Below are positions 32,201 to 39,670 of a stretch of DNA of 64,000 nt, in pieces. Every line of letters begins with the position of its first letter. Within the stretch, counting starts at the first letter, position 1. The DNA is from CAZJLP01 sp964546955 (lineage in GTDB: Bacteria; Verrucomicrobiota; Verrucomicrobiia; Opitutales; Opitutaceae): assembly GCA_964546955.1 (NCBI GenBank), contig CAZJLP010000015.1, forward strand, positions 1 to 64,000, given 5' to 3'. The notes under the pieces were generated by a model, which saw only the letters and a program-made list of their open reading frames with translations, searched no databases and was not told the origin of the DNA. The position numbers and the translations under genes are program-made.

Positions 32201-33682
32201 GTCACCTCCGGCAGCACGCCCCCGCCGCCTCCTCCGCCGGCTACCGTCTCGCCTCTTTTCACCCTGCAACCGGGTAACCAGACCGCCACTACGGGCCAGT
32301 CGGCCGCCTTCAGCGTCGCAACCACGGCTTCTCCCACCGCGAACTATCGCTGGCAGCGTCTGCCCGCCGGCTCCTCGACTTGGGAAATGCTGAACAACGG
32401 GGGCAGCTACAACGGTGTGATGACGGCGACGCTGACCGTCTCCGGAATTTCCTCCGCCATGTCGGGAGATCAATTCCGCTGCATCGCCACCAACTCCGCG
32501 GGCACGGTGACGAGCAGCGGGGCCACGCTGACCGTGCCAGCCGCCGCCTCTGCGCTCTTCCAATATCCTTCTTCTCTCGCGCAGGACACCGCCGGCAACT
32601 TCTACGTGACCGACGCGTTCACCAACACGATTCAGAAGATCACTCCGAGCGGCATGGTGAGCATCCTCGCGGGATCCGCCAACGCCGTCGGCAGCCAGGA
32701 TGGAACCGGCAGCGCTGCGCTCTTCAATCAACCCAACGGCATCGCCGTGGACGGAGCCGGCAATCTTTATGTGTGCGACACCGGCAACGCGACGATCCGC
32801 CGAATCACCCCGGCGGGCGTCGTCACCACCATCGCCGGTTCGGCCACCGGCCGCGGCAGTCGCGACGGTGCCGGCACCGTTGCCCTCTTCAACCAGCCTA
32901 ACGGCATCGCTATCGACGCCCTCGGCGTCATCTACGTCGCCGACTCCTTCAATGCCACGATTCGGAAGATCGGCACGGATGGACAAGTGAGCACTTACGC
33001 CGGTCTCGCCGGCAACCGCGGTGAAGCCGATGGCGCCGGCTCCACCGCTCGCTTCAATTTCCCCACCGGCCTCGCGATCGACTCATCGGGTGTTCTGTAT
33101 GTCGCAGACACCTACAATCACACGATCCGTCGAATCGCGGCTGGAGGGGTCGTAACAACGATCGCCGGCTCGGCAGGCATCAGCGGGACGGCGGACTTGA
33201 ACGGCGTCGACGCCTTGTTCAATCAACCCAGCGGCCTGTCGATCGACGCTGCGGGCAATCTCTATGTGGCCGACACGGCCAACGCCACGATCCGCAAGAT
33301 CACCCCGGCGCGCGCCGTAAGCACGGTAGCGGGCTTGCCGGGCATTGCAGGTCTCGCGGACGGCAGCACCGCGCTGTTCAACCAGCCACGGGGGCTCCTG
33401 ATGAGCACCAACGGAAGCGTTTATATTTGCGATACCGGCAACGGACTTATCCGCCGGATCATGCCCAACACGGCGGTGACGACCCTCGCGCTGACCGCGG
33501 CGCCTTCTCCGACACCATCACCCACGCCTACGCCTACGCCAACCCCGACGCCAGTCCCCACGCCCGCGCCCGCCACCGGCGGCGCGACGACCGGCGGCGG
33601 TGGCGGCGGCTCGACCGGCGCTTGGCTGATTCTGGCGCTCGCGGCGTTGGCCGCAGCGCGGTGTGTATCTCGCCGCAGGTAG
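29300..33682 (+). CDS. Giant surface protein: subtilase-like, seven Ig-like domains, NHL repeats, C-terminal anchor
   Basis: The 1460-residue exported protein begins with a signal peptide (cleavage near residue 31). Residues about 50-310 resemble an S8 subtilase. The His motif is SGHANNVAAYLLG (His95) and the Ser motif NFTSYATPIVASCATLL (Ser233), but the Asp position reads VAMAEYV (Glu62), so catalysis is uncertain. Seven Ig-like domains of about 88 residues span about 440-1085, each with YQWRRNG-type cores and AGTYTVVATN-type ends. Six NHL-type propeller repeats follow (about 1085-1395: FNQPNGIAVDGAGNLYV). A Pro-Thr linker and a Gly-rich stretch precede a final helix and SRRR, a CTERM-like sorting signal. 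It probably acts in adhesion or glycan binding at the cell surface. Confidence 0.85.
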   Translation: MRHSFLGQSPIRFALCTVSLAAAFAGPVLRADFKDDIDFTKLRNEYGAALPTGAGVRVAMAEYVRDGSWAPDNSGELATKTIDFRTAFFGGVSGHANNVAAYLLGSSTSITPGVASLATFEATNFTGRGALNGGRSLAPVVSDWDIENHSWGGNDAIWSLNILDKSDYRIVRDNVISLAGVDNYASSTMSMMMANSYNGIAVGSSSGDHARGTSLQVTGRMKPDLVGTNNFTSYATPIVASCATLLVAEINRTPSLADARSSLAIKALLMAGATKEEFAGWTHGPTRPLDLVYGAGEVNIYNSYKMLIAGSQAPGGVVAGSGWNTNTSSTSSRRLYFFSVPTGQAVKFSAVLAWHRQLSPDAIWLNLTESLSNLDLVLWRTDGGLNVTSKVSESISSIDNVEHIYETALSSGSYALEVVSAVNGEVYGLAWRGDLSAAPTPVAPSFTTQPSSFTVTAGSSVTFTAAASGTPSPTYQWRRNGLNLSGATSASYTIANATAGEAGTYSVVATNSAGSATSSDAILTVNAASVPPSFTSQPSGQTVNEGSSVTFTAAASGSPAPTYQWRRNGSDISGATSSSLTLSSVSAADAGTYTVVAANAGGSLSSNAAVLTVNSVSVGVAPTFVSQPLGVQAALVGSSVNITAVASGSPSPSYQWRRDGVNIPGATNSTLTLPSVVLTDSATYSVVASNATGSATSNSSVLMVSTSNLEPSFSTHPSGQTVNVGATVTFVSEAHGIPKPTYQWMRNGVAIAGATSATLTVSSVTLAEAGTYTVVATNVVAVVTSNPAVLNLIGVTMPPSISSPPAPVSAMVGDNVVFSVTASGSPLPAYQWRRNGVNISGATSSTYPIPNVQLSNAGTYTVVVSNIVGTVSSNDTVLLVNVAPTAPWFTAHPTSQTAGTGGSVTFTGATIGSPAPAYQWRKNGVAIAGATGTSLTLSNLSTADEGSYTLFASNVAGSASSLAATLTVTSGSTPPPPPPPATVSPLFTLQPGNQTATTGQSAAFSVATTASPTANYRWQRLPAGSSTWEMLNNGGSYNGVMTATLTVSGISSAMSGDQFRCIATNSAGTVTSSGATLTVPAAASALFQYPSSLAQDTAGNFYVTDAFTNTIQKITPSGMVSILAGSANAVGSQDGTGSAALFNQPNGIAVDGAGNLYVCDTGNATIRRITPAGVVTTIAGSATGRGSRDGAGTVALFNQPNGIAIDALGVIYVADSFNATIRKIGTDGQVSTYAGLAGNRGEADGAGSTARFNFPTGLAIDSSGVLYVADTYNHTIRRIAAGGVVTTIAGSAGISGTADLNGVDALFNQPSGLSIDAAGNLYVADTANATIRKITPARAVSTVAGLPGIAGLADGSTALFNQPRGLLMSTNGSVYICDTGNGLIRRIMPNTAVTTLALTAAPSPTPSPTPTPTPTPTPVPTPAPATGGATTGGGGGGSTGAWLILALAALAAARCVSRRR

Positions 33683-33907
33683 ACGGTTCCGTTGATGGGA
33701 ACACGGGTAGGTCGAACTCCAGCGTCCCGCCGAGTGGGAACTGTGTTTTGGTGCACTCTGGAAGTACGCGTGCGTTCCCAGGGGCGGTAGGCGAGCGCCT
33801 CTCGCCGAGCCGGTCGTCACAGCAAACGTCGGATACGTGCATCCCAGCTGCGTAGTTTGATCCAACTCGCGCAGATAGCCTCATCGAGACCACGCACGGC
33901 TCGGCCG

Positions 33908-33949
33908 CCGTTTCGGCAGGCTCAAGGTCCCGAGCTTGTCGAGGGAGAG
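33908..33949. repeat. Imperfect palindromic intergenic repeat, copy 2
   Basis: This copy matches 3411-3453: CCGTTTCG at the start, GCTCAAGGT in the middle, GTCGAGGGAGAG at the end. The arms TCGGCAGGCTC and GAGCTTGTCGA are inverse with two mismatches, both compatible with G-U pairing in RNA. Both copies lie between genes. Confidence 0.55.
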
Positions 33950-34051
33950 GCACTCGCCCTACCTACCTCCCTCTGCCTCCGCGCGGCTCTCGCGCTCGGA
34001 AAGACGTGAAGCTTCAGACGTAGAGGAAAGAGGAGCTCCGCCGACAAGCGC

Positions 34052-34093
34052 CAAAAGAAGACCCCCTCCACGGATTTCTCCGCAAAGGGGGTC
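34052..34093 (-). terminator. Intrinsic terminator of the PEP-CTERM gene
   Basis: On the minus strand, GACCCCCT pairs with AGGGGGTC (34060-34067 and 34086-34093), with an inner GCGGA/TCCGT pairing, then a T-rich run TTCTTTTG. It lies 46 bp past the stop codon of the PEP-CTERM gene. Confidence 0.8.
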
Positions 34094-34139
34094 CAGCTTC
34101 GAAATAACTAAGGAGGGATCTCTAAAGAGAACCTCTGAC

Positions 34140-35099
34140 TTACTTCTTAGCCGCTTTGAAGCGGCGGAAAGCGACCAAGCCGAGAAGCGCGAGCGCGCCG
34201 ATCAGGCCGTAGGTCGAAGGTTCCGGTACTGCGTCGAACGGACGGCCGTTACGATCGTAGAACTGGAGAGCGAAAGCGAAGTCATTGAAATCGTTGTCCG
34301 CACCGTTGTCACGGCGCCAGTCTTCGAGACCGACGAGCCAGGTCTGCACGAGCGTATAACCGTCGGCGGTGCCGTCGGTCGTGTCAGCCGCGAGGCCAAT
34401 CCAGGTGCTGACGAGGATCGGGCTCTGGGCCCAGAGAACATTGCCCGGAGCGATGTACGGGATGCTGTTGCCTGGGTTGAAGACCGTGTAGATGCCGCCG
34501 CGATTGCTCGGGGGCTGGTTGGTCGTGCCGAAGCTGTCGCTGCCGTTCAGCCAGAAGTCGAAGTTCTTGACGTTGTCGGCGATCGAGAACGTGACGTCGA
34601 AGCTGTCACCAAAATTAATGGTGGAGCCCGGATTCACGGCCTGGATGTTTTCGTAAACGGTGTAGGACTGATTCGGATTGGTCGGACCACCGGTCGTCGG
34701 ATTGCCCGAGTAGGTGTAGCCAAAATCGTTCAACCAGCCAGCGGACTCGCCGGCGAAGATCGCGCGGATGAAGCCGCCGTCGGCATCCAGCGAATTGATA
34801 GCGGAAACGACGCCACTGGGCTTGCCCGAGGACCAGTTGAGACCGAGACGATTGTCCGGGCTCTCCATGTTCGGGTTGTCCAGATTGAGGTCGGACGCGA
34901 ATTTATAGGACGCGAGTCCGGGATCTGCTTCCCAGCGGGCCGCGCCTGAATTGGTGCCGCCAGGAGCAGCGCCATTATAATCAAAGCTGAGCGGCCGCAC
35001 TGTGACGCCGTCCGTTACGGACGAGGGCGGAAGTGTGGTTTGTTGTGCGTATGCACTTCCCGCGAGGGCGAGAACTGCGATACCTAGGATCTTATTCAT
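34140..35099 (-). CDS. PEP-CTERM exosortase-substrate surface protein
   Basis: The 319-residue protein starts at the ATG at 35099 (MNKILGIAVLALAGSAYAQ, signal peptide with AYA cleavage). A further 14 codons upstream lack signal-peptide character. Its C terminus is a PEP-CTERM sorting signal: VPEPSTYGLIGALALLGLVA, then the basic tail FRRFKAAKK. An exosortase cleaves such proteins, which are generally tied to exopolysaccharide production. The body is Gly/Asn/Asp-rich without a recognised enzyme fold. The polysaccharide locus starts 255 bp away. No exosortase gene is in the window. A strong terminator follows. Confidence 0.88.
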   Translation of the reverse strand: MNKILGIAVLALAGSAYAQQTTLPPSSVTDGVTVRPLSFDYNGAAPGGTNSGAARWEADPGLASYKFASDLNLDNPNMESPDNRLGLNWSSGKPSGVVSAINSLDADGGFIRAIFAGESAGWLNDFGYTYSGNPTTGGPTNPNQSYTVYENIQAVNPGSTINFGDSFDVTFSIADNVKNFDFWLNGSDSFGTTNQPPSNRGGIYTVFNPGNSIPYIAPGNVLWAQSPILVSTWIGLAADTTDGTADGYTLVQTWLVGLEDWRRDNGADNDFNDFAFALQFYDRNGRPFDAVPEPSTYGLIGALALLGLVAFRRFKAAKK

Positions 35100-35354
35100 G
35101 TTTTTGACTTGGTTATCTGAAGCGACGAGCTGTCGACGCAAAAGGTTAGCACAAGTGATTACTGAGAAAACATAGAGTCGTCACTCAATCACCGCTAAGG
35201 GGCACACTGAGCGGCGTGTGAGGGAAACCATTAGGCCGCGGTGTGTAGGTCTAAAAGGGATAGGCACTTAAATGCAATCAAATCGCAGATGCGATTTCGT
35301 CTCCCAGGGCACGATCGACTTGCGGGCCTGCACACGGGCTGTTCCGAAAGCCGG

Positions 35355-35924
35355 CTACGCGGATACGACCGTCCGCTCGCCAATTTTTCGGGCCGGGTTT
35401 CCCACGACAATCGCGTTGGGGGCGACGTCACGGGTGGCTACGGCGCACGCCCCGACAACCGCATAGGCTCCGACTCGCACTCCGGGTAAAATAAAAGCCC
35501 GCGCGCCGATGAAAGCGTTGGCGCCCACCTCGATGGGTGCGGTCTGGAGAGGCAGGGCTGCGGAGCTGAAGTCGTGCGTTCCCGTGCAGAGGTACGCTTC
35601 CTGGGCGACCGTGGCGCCCTCGGCCAGCGTGATGGAGGCCAAGCTGTAGGCTATTGCTCCGTCTCCGAGGCAGGCGCGGTGCCGCATCTCCAGATTCCAG
35701 GGAATCTGGATGCGGGCGCGCGGATGCACGAAGGGGGCACCGCTCAGACGGGCCCCGAACAGGCGCAGAATGACGAGCCGCCACGGATTCAGGGGCTTGG
35801 GAGTCCAGGCGCACAAGGCAGTCCAAACGCCGCTCCAGACCAGCATCGCCACCCGCTGACGAACGGTCCACGGCGAATCGTAGGGCGTCGCTTGAGCGTA
35901 TGTTTTTCGGGAAGGTGTGTCCAT
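35355..35924 (-). CDS. wcaF: WcaF-type sugar O-acetyltransferase (left-handed beta-helix)
   Basis: The 189-residue hexapeptide-repeat acyltransferase has a WcaF-like N terminus (SPWTVRQRVAMLVWSGVWTA) and a left-handed beta-helix formed by repeats such as VHPRARIQIPWNLEM, IGARAFILPGVRVGAYAVVG and PNAIVVGNPARKIGERT. The active-site His is in CTGTHDFSSAALPL. Members acetylate sugars of colanic acid or similar exopolysaccharides with acetyl-CoA. It is the last gene on the minus strand of the polysaccharide locus, 34 bp after a GT4 gene. Confidence 0.88.
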   Translation of the reverse strand: MDTPSRKTYAQATPYDSPWTVRQRVAMLVWSGVWTALCAWTPKPLNPWRLVILRLFGARLSGAPFVHPRARIQIPWNLEMRHRACLGDGAIAYSLASITLAEGATVAQEAYLCTGTHDFSSAALPLQTAPIEVGANAFIGARAFILPGVRVGAYAVVGACAVATRDVAPNAIVVGNPARKIGERTVVSA

Positions 35925-35958
35925 TCGCGCGACCGGTTGTGTAGCAGATCCGCGGCAA

Positions 35959-37086
35959 TTAGCCAGTCGCGCTCCGCCCGGTCAACCCGGCGAAATCGGC
36001 GAGAAATTCGTCCGCGATGCGAGGCAGAGTATAGGTGCGGGCCGTCTCCCAGGCCGCCTGGCGTAGGGGGTCGATGGATACCGAATTGGTCAACAGCCCG
36101 ACCAGCACGGTTTGCAGGGCGCCGGCGGCATCGGCCGATCGGTGATCGAAGACCACCCCGTTTGCACCGGGCCGAACGAAATCCTGAAAACAGGCAAGGT
36201 TGGAGACGACCGGCGCGGCGCCCGCCGCCATCGCCTCGAGCACGGAAAGCCCGAATGTTTCGCCGCGCTCCGCGAGCGACGGATACACAAAGATGCGGGC
36301 ACGCCGATAGTGCTCGATCAGGCGAGTTTCGTCGAAAATACGCCCGGCAAATTCCACCTGTGCCGCCACGGGCGCGGCAATCTTCTTCAACTCGCCGAAA
36401 TAGCCGTCTCCGCCTCCGCCGAACGCCACTTCGTGCGGACCGACCACGACAATCCGCCAGCCTTCCCGCGCGGAAGACGGGAGTGCGGCGAATGCCTGAA
36501 GCAGCAGGTGAATGCCTTTCTCCGGGTGAATTCGGCCCGTGTAGAGGATGATATTTTCACCGGCTCCCACCGCTGGGCTGAAGTAGCGCTCGGCCAGGGG
36601 GTATGCGATCACGCGGACGCGGGGCGCCGCGGTCGGATCCTCGCTTACGATGGCGTCGCGAATCGGCGCGGAAACCGTCTGCAGGATAGCGCGCCGATAG
36701 AGTTTCATCTGGCCCTTCGGATAGCGCGCCACGTGGGCGTAGAGACGACCCTTCCCCGGACGCCGTTCGAGCACAGGCAGCCAGAATGTATTCGTGACCA
36801 GGACGTCGGCCTCGGGCAGTTCGGAGCGCGCACGCGCGGCGAACCAAAAATCCAGCAGCATCCGCCGCGCAAAGGTGGGCGGGGAGGCGAAACCCGAGAC
36901 CCGAATATGCTGGACGCCGGCGATCACCTCCCGGGCGGGCAAGTCCTTGAAGGCCCGGGAAACATGGGTGATGGTGTGGCCCCGCCGGGCGAATTCCTGC
37001 CCGAGGTTAAACCAGACTTTTTCCACTGCGCCGCCCAAGAGCGGGGGAATGGGGAGGAAGGCGCCTTGAACGATGGTGATACGCAC
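35959..37086 (-). CDS. Glycosyltransferase family 4
   Basis: The 375-residue GT-B retaining glycosyltransferase begins with the Rossmann-type loop LLGGAVEKVWFNLGQEFARR. Its C-terminal donor domain has ILYTGRIHPEKGIHLLLQAF and YPSLAERGETFGLSVLEAMA, the EX7E motif of GT4. Start is GTG at 37086. A three-copy 10-bp repeat (CGCTAAT) lies just upstream. Donor and acceptor are unknown; it acts in the cytoplasm on a lipid-linked glycan. Confidence 0.88.
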   Translation of the reverse strand: MRITIVQGAFLPIPPLLGGAVEKVWFNLGQEFARRGHTITHVSRAFKDLPAREVIAGVQHIRVSGFASPPTFARRMLLDFWFAARARSELPEADVLVTNTFWLPVLERRPGKGRLYAHVARYPKGQMKLYRRAILQTVSAPIRDAIVSEDPTAAPRVRVIAYPLAERYFSPAVGAGENIILYTGRIHPEKGIHLLLQAFAALPSSAREGWRIVVVGPHEVAFGGGGDGYFGELKKIAAPVAAQVEFAGRIFDETRLIEHYRRARIFVYPSLAERGETFGLSVLEAMAAGAAPVVSNLACFQDFVRPGANGVVFDHRSADAAGALQTVLVGLLTNSVSIDPLRQAAWETARTYTLPRIADEFLADFAGLTGRSATG

Positions 37087-37105
37087 GGAGTCGAAACAAT
37101 TGGAA

Positions 37106-37132
37106 CGCTAATTTTCGCTAATGCACGCTAAT
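37106..37132. repeat. CGCTAATNNN tandem repeat (three copies, 10-bp period)
   Basis: CGCTAAT occurs at 37106, 37116 and 37126, spaced exactly 10 bp, in a 122-bp gap between two GT4 genes. The 10-bp period equals that of the ATCCGTGT repeat at 6407-6445, so both may be variants of one class of intergenic element. Confidence 0.45.
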
Positions 37133-37208
37133 CCGGAGAAAGGCGGGACTGGCCCGCTCAAACGGCATTGTTGGGTCTTCATGGCCGGGTTGGGTTCGAG
37201 TTTCGCGG

Positions 37209-38381
37209 TCACTTCGCGAGAAGAGCGGTCAGCTGAGCGGCGAAATTCGTGGCGGCCCGAGAGATCTCGAAACGTTTGGCATAGGATGCGCGGGCGGCCG
37301 ACCCGAGAGCCTGCCGCGCCTCCGACGGAAGCGCGATCCATCGTTGAAGCAGTCGGAAAACACCGGCCTCGTTGGGCGGCTCCACCAGCGCGGTTTGATC
37401 GTCGACCAGCTCGCGCCAAATATTGACTCGGTCCGAAAGCAACACCGGACAGCCGCAGGCCAGCGCCTCAACCACGGCCAAGCCAAAATTTTCTTGGTAA
37501 GACGGTAGAACGAACGCTTCCGCGCCCGACAACGCGCCCCATTTCACGTCTCCGCTAAGCATGCCGGGCCAATGCACGAGACCTTCGATTCCGTGGCGTT
37601 GGGCCAGACCGCGGAGGCCGCGAATGTAGCTGTCGTCGGAACAGGGTCCGGCGATCGCGAGGTGAGGCAGACCGCCCGGTGCGGCGGTTGATTCGCGCGC
37701 CACGCGCCCAAACGCGTGCAGCAGCAGTTCGACTCCTTTTTTCGAATGGATGCGTCCCAGGAAGACGAGAAACCGACGCCCCGCCAGCGCGGGGCAGCGT
37801 TCGGCCCACGCGGCCGCCCAGCGCGAAGGATCTCCCACGGGGCCTCCCGTGCCATAGCTGATCACGGCTTCGCGGCATTGATAAGCGGGGAAACTTTGTC
37901 GGGCCAGGCGCCTTTCCTCTTCGCACGTGAAAAGCACGGCCCGCGCATCGCGCAGGATCCGCCGTTCGAAGAACTGCCAGTAAACCCGCTTCTTGAAGTG
38001 TTTCAGCGGATACCGCGAACGCAGGGCCGGATCGAGCATGCCGTGGGGCATCACGAAATAAGGGGGCCCGCCGGAGCGAAGACTCGCGGCGCGGACGGCC
38101 CGGCCCAAATTTTGCCAGAGTCCGTGCACGATGACGGCATCGAAGCGGGGGAGGTTTTGCCGCAGCCAGGAGCGGAGCCGGTCGGCGGTTCCGGGGATTG
38201 AGGAAGGGCCCAGCGCTGCGGCACGGGTTCCGGCCTCGAAAAAAGGTGAGCCCGGCGGGTCGAGAGTCAGAAATTCCGTCGGGTGTCCCAGCCGCTCCAA
38301 CTCGGGCGTGAAAGCCCGCAAGCCCGCGACCGGGCCTCCGGTGGCGGGATCGAGCGAGGCAATGACACGCAGAAGTTTCAT
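37209..38381 (-). CDS. Glycosyltransferase family 4
   Basis: The 390-residue GT-B enzyme starts at the ATG at 38381 (MKLLRVIASLDPATGGPVAG); 59 codons upstream, overlapping the next gene, were excluded. Landmarks are VIVHGLWQNLGRAV, MPHGMLDPAL, RFLVFLGRIHSKKGVELLLH and LPSYQENFGLAVVEALACGC with the EX7E donor motif. The start MKLLRVIASLDPATGGPV is typical of GT4 proteins in Verrucomicrobia exopolysaccharide loci. Specificity is unknown. Confidence 0.88.
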   Translation of the reverse strand: MKLLRVIASLDPATGGPVAGLRAFTPELERLGHPTEFLTLDPPGSPFFEAGTRAAALGPSSIPGTADRLRSWLRQNLPRFDAVIVHGLWQNLGRAVRAASLRSGGPPYFVMPHGMLDPALRSRYPLKHFKKRVYWQFFERRILRDARAVLFTCEEERRLARQSFPAYQCREAVISYGTGGPVGDPSRWAAAWAERCPALAGRRFLVFLGRIHSKKGVELLLHAFGRVARESTAAPGGLPHLAIAGPCSDDSYIRGLRGLAQRHGIEGLVHWPGMLSGDVKWGALSGAEAFVLPSYQENFGLAVVEALACGCPVLLSDRVNIWRELVDDQTALVEPPNEAGVFRLLQRWIALPSEARQALGSAARASYAKRFEISRAATNFAAQLTALLAK

Positions 38382-38476
38382 CGACGGCGGATTCTCGAGC
38401 CTAAGGCTCGGGAATAGACTGCGGAGCCGCTGGGAGAGGGCCAGAATGAATTCCGATCGGGTCGCCCCGGTGCGGG

Positions 38477-39670
38477 TCACCGCGCGCGTTCCGAAGCGGA
38501 CGAAAGCATGCGGACATACAGGTCCGCGTAGGCGTCGAGCATGCGCGAGGTGTCCCAAAGCGAGGCATGCCGGAGTCCGGCATCCCGCAGCCGGCTTGTA
38601 TCCGCAAGTTGCCCTGCGATTACCTTGGCCGCTTCGGCCGGGTGGGCGGGGTCGATGTAGCAGGCCGCCTCGCCGCCCACTTCGGTCATGGGTTCGCGGT
38701 TAGAAGTGAAAACCGGGCATCCACACGCTTGCGCTTCCGCGATGGGCCAGCCGAAACCTTCCTCCCACGAGGGAAAGAGCAGGCCCTCCGAAAGGGAATA
38801 CGCGGCGCGAAGCTCTTCGTTCGTCAGATTTGGCACGCGCACGAACGCCTCCCGCAATCCAACCCGGGAGATCATGGCCTCATGCGCCGGCTCAAACGCC
38901 GCTCCGCAGAAAACGAAAGGGAGCGGGGTCGGCCGCAGTTTCTGCAGTTCACCGAGGATGGCGATAAGGCCGCCGCGATTTTTGTACCACTGGGCTCCCC
39001 CGATCCCGAACAAAAATCGGAACTCCCCATTCGATTGGGCGGCCTCGGTGCGGATGCCCTGCCGCGCGAGAGCTCCCGAAAATACCGCGCGGGCCTCTTC
39101 TCGCGCCATGGGACGATACGGATAATTCAGGCCGATGTGGATCATCGGGGTGGCGGTCTCCGGCAGGCCGGTCAAGCGGCGGAGGTCGCTTCGCGTCTTG
39201 TGGGAATTGCAGGGCACGTGGCGAAGCTTGGCCAAGCTGGCCAGAATCCACCGCTGATAACGCTGGCCGCTCGAGGACAGTCGATTCAGCGGGAATTCTC
39301 CGAGCGCGGAGCGGACCTGAAGCAAGTCGTGGCAGGTGACGGCGACCGGATGCCGGCCGAAGTGGGGGGCGTAAACTGCGTTTCCGTGATCGGTGATGTG
39401 GTAGACGGTTTCAGGGGCCGCCGTTTTGAGCCGGCGTCGAAGCAGCCGCGGAAACCGGACAAATTTATCGAGATATCCGAGATACTTCGGCAAACCCCCG
39501 TAACGGTATTCGCGTACGAGTCGGGCGAACCACGGATCCGGACGCCACTGCTCGACCGGGATTCCGCGCGCGGTGAAGCCCTCGGCGAGAACGGCGGAAA
39601 ACCGCTGCATGCTTTCCTGTCGGTCGGGCAAAAAATTGCCGACCAGGACGATCTTGCGAACTTCGCTCAC
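38477..39670 (-). CDS. Glycosyltransferase family 4
   Basis: The 397-residue GT4 enzyme has an N-terminal half containing HITDHGNAVYAPHFGRHPVA and CHDLLQVRSALGEF. The donor half has FLFGIGGAQWYKNRGGLIAI and LLFPSWEEGFGWPIAEAQAC. Its GTG start overlaps the stop of the ligase/polymerase-like gene by 4 bp (39667-39670), so the two are translationally coupled. Confidence 0.87.
   Translation of the reverse strand: MSEVRKIVLVGNFLPDRQESMQRFSAVLAEGFTARGIPVEQWRPDPWFARLVREYRYGGLPKYLGYLDKFVRFPRLLRRRLKTAAPETVYHITDHGNAVYAPHFGRHPVAVTCHDLLQVRSALGEFPLNRLSSSGQRYQRWILASLAKLRHVPCNSHKTRSDLRRLTGLPETATPMIHIGLNYPYRPMAREEARAVFSGALARQGIRTEAAQSNGEFRFLFGIGGAQWYKNRGGLIAILGELQKLRPTPLPFVFCGAAFEPAHEAMISRVGLREAFVRVPNLTNEELRAAYSLSEGLLFPSWEEGFGWPIAEAQACGCPVFTSNREPMTEVGGEAACYIDPAHPAEAAKVIAGQLADTSRLRDAGLRHASLWDTSRMLDAYADLYVRMLSSASERAR

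Larger units (their letters stand above)
33683..34139. other. Intergenic region with palindromic repeat and terminator
   Basis: This 457-bp space lies between two convergent genes for exported proteins. It contains a second palindromic repeat copy (33908-33949), a partial CTCGCCCTACC motif just after it, and the PEP-CTERM gene's terminator (34052-34093). The rest shows no gene. Confidence 0.6.
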
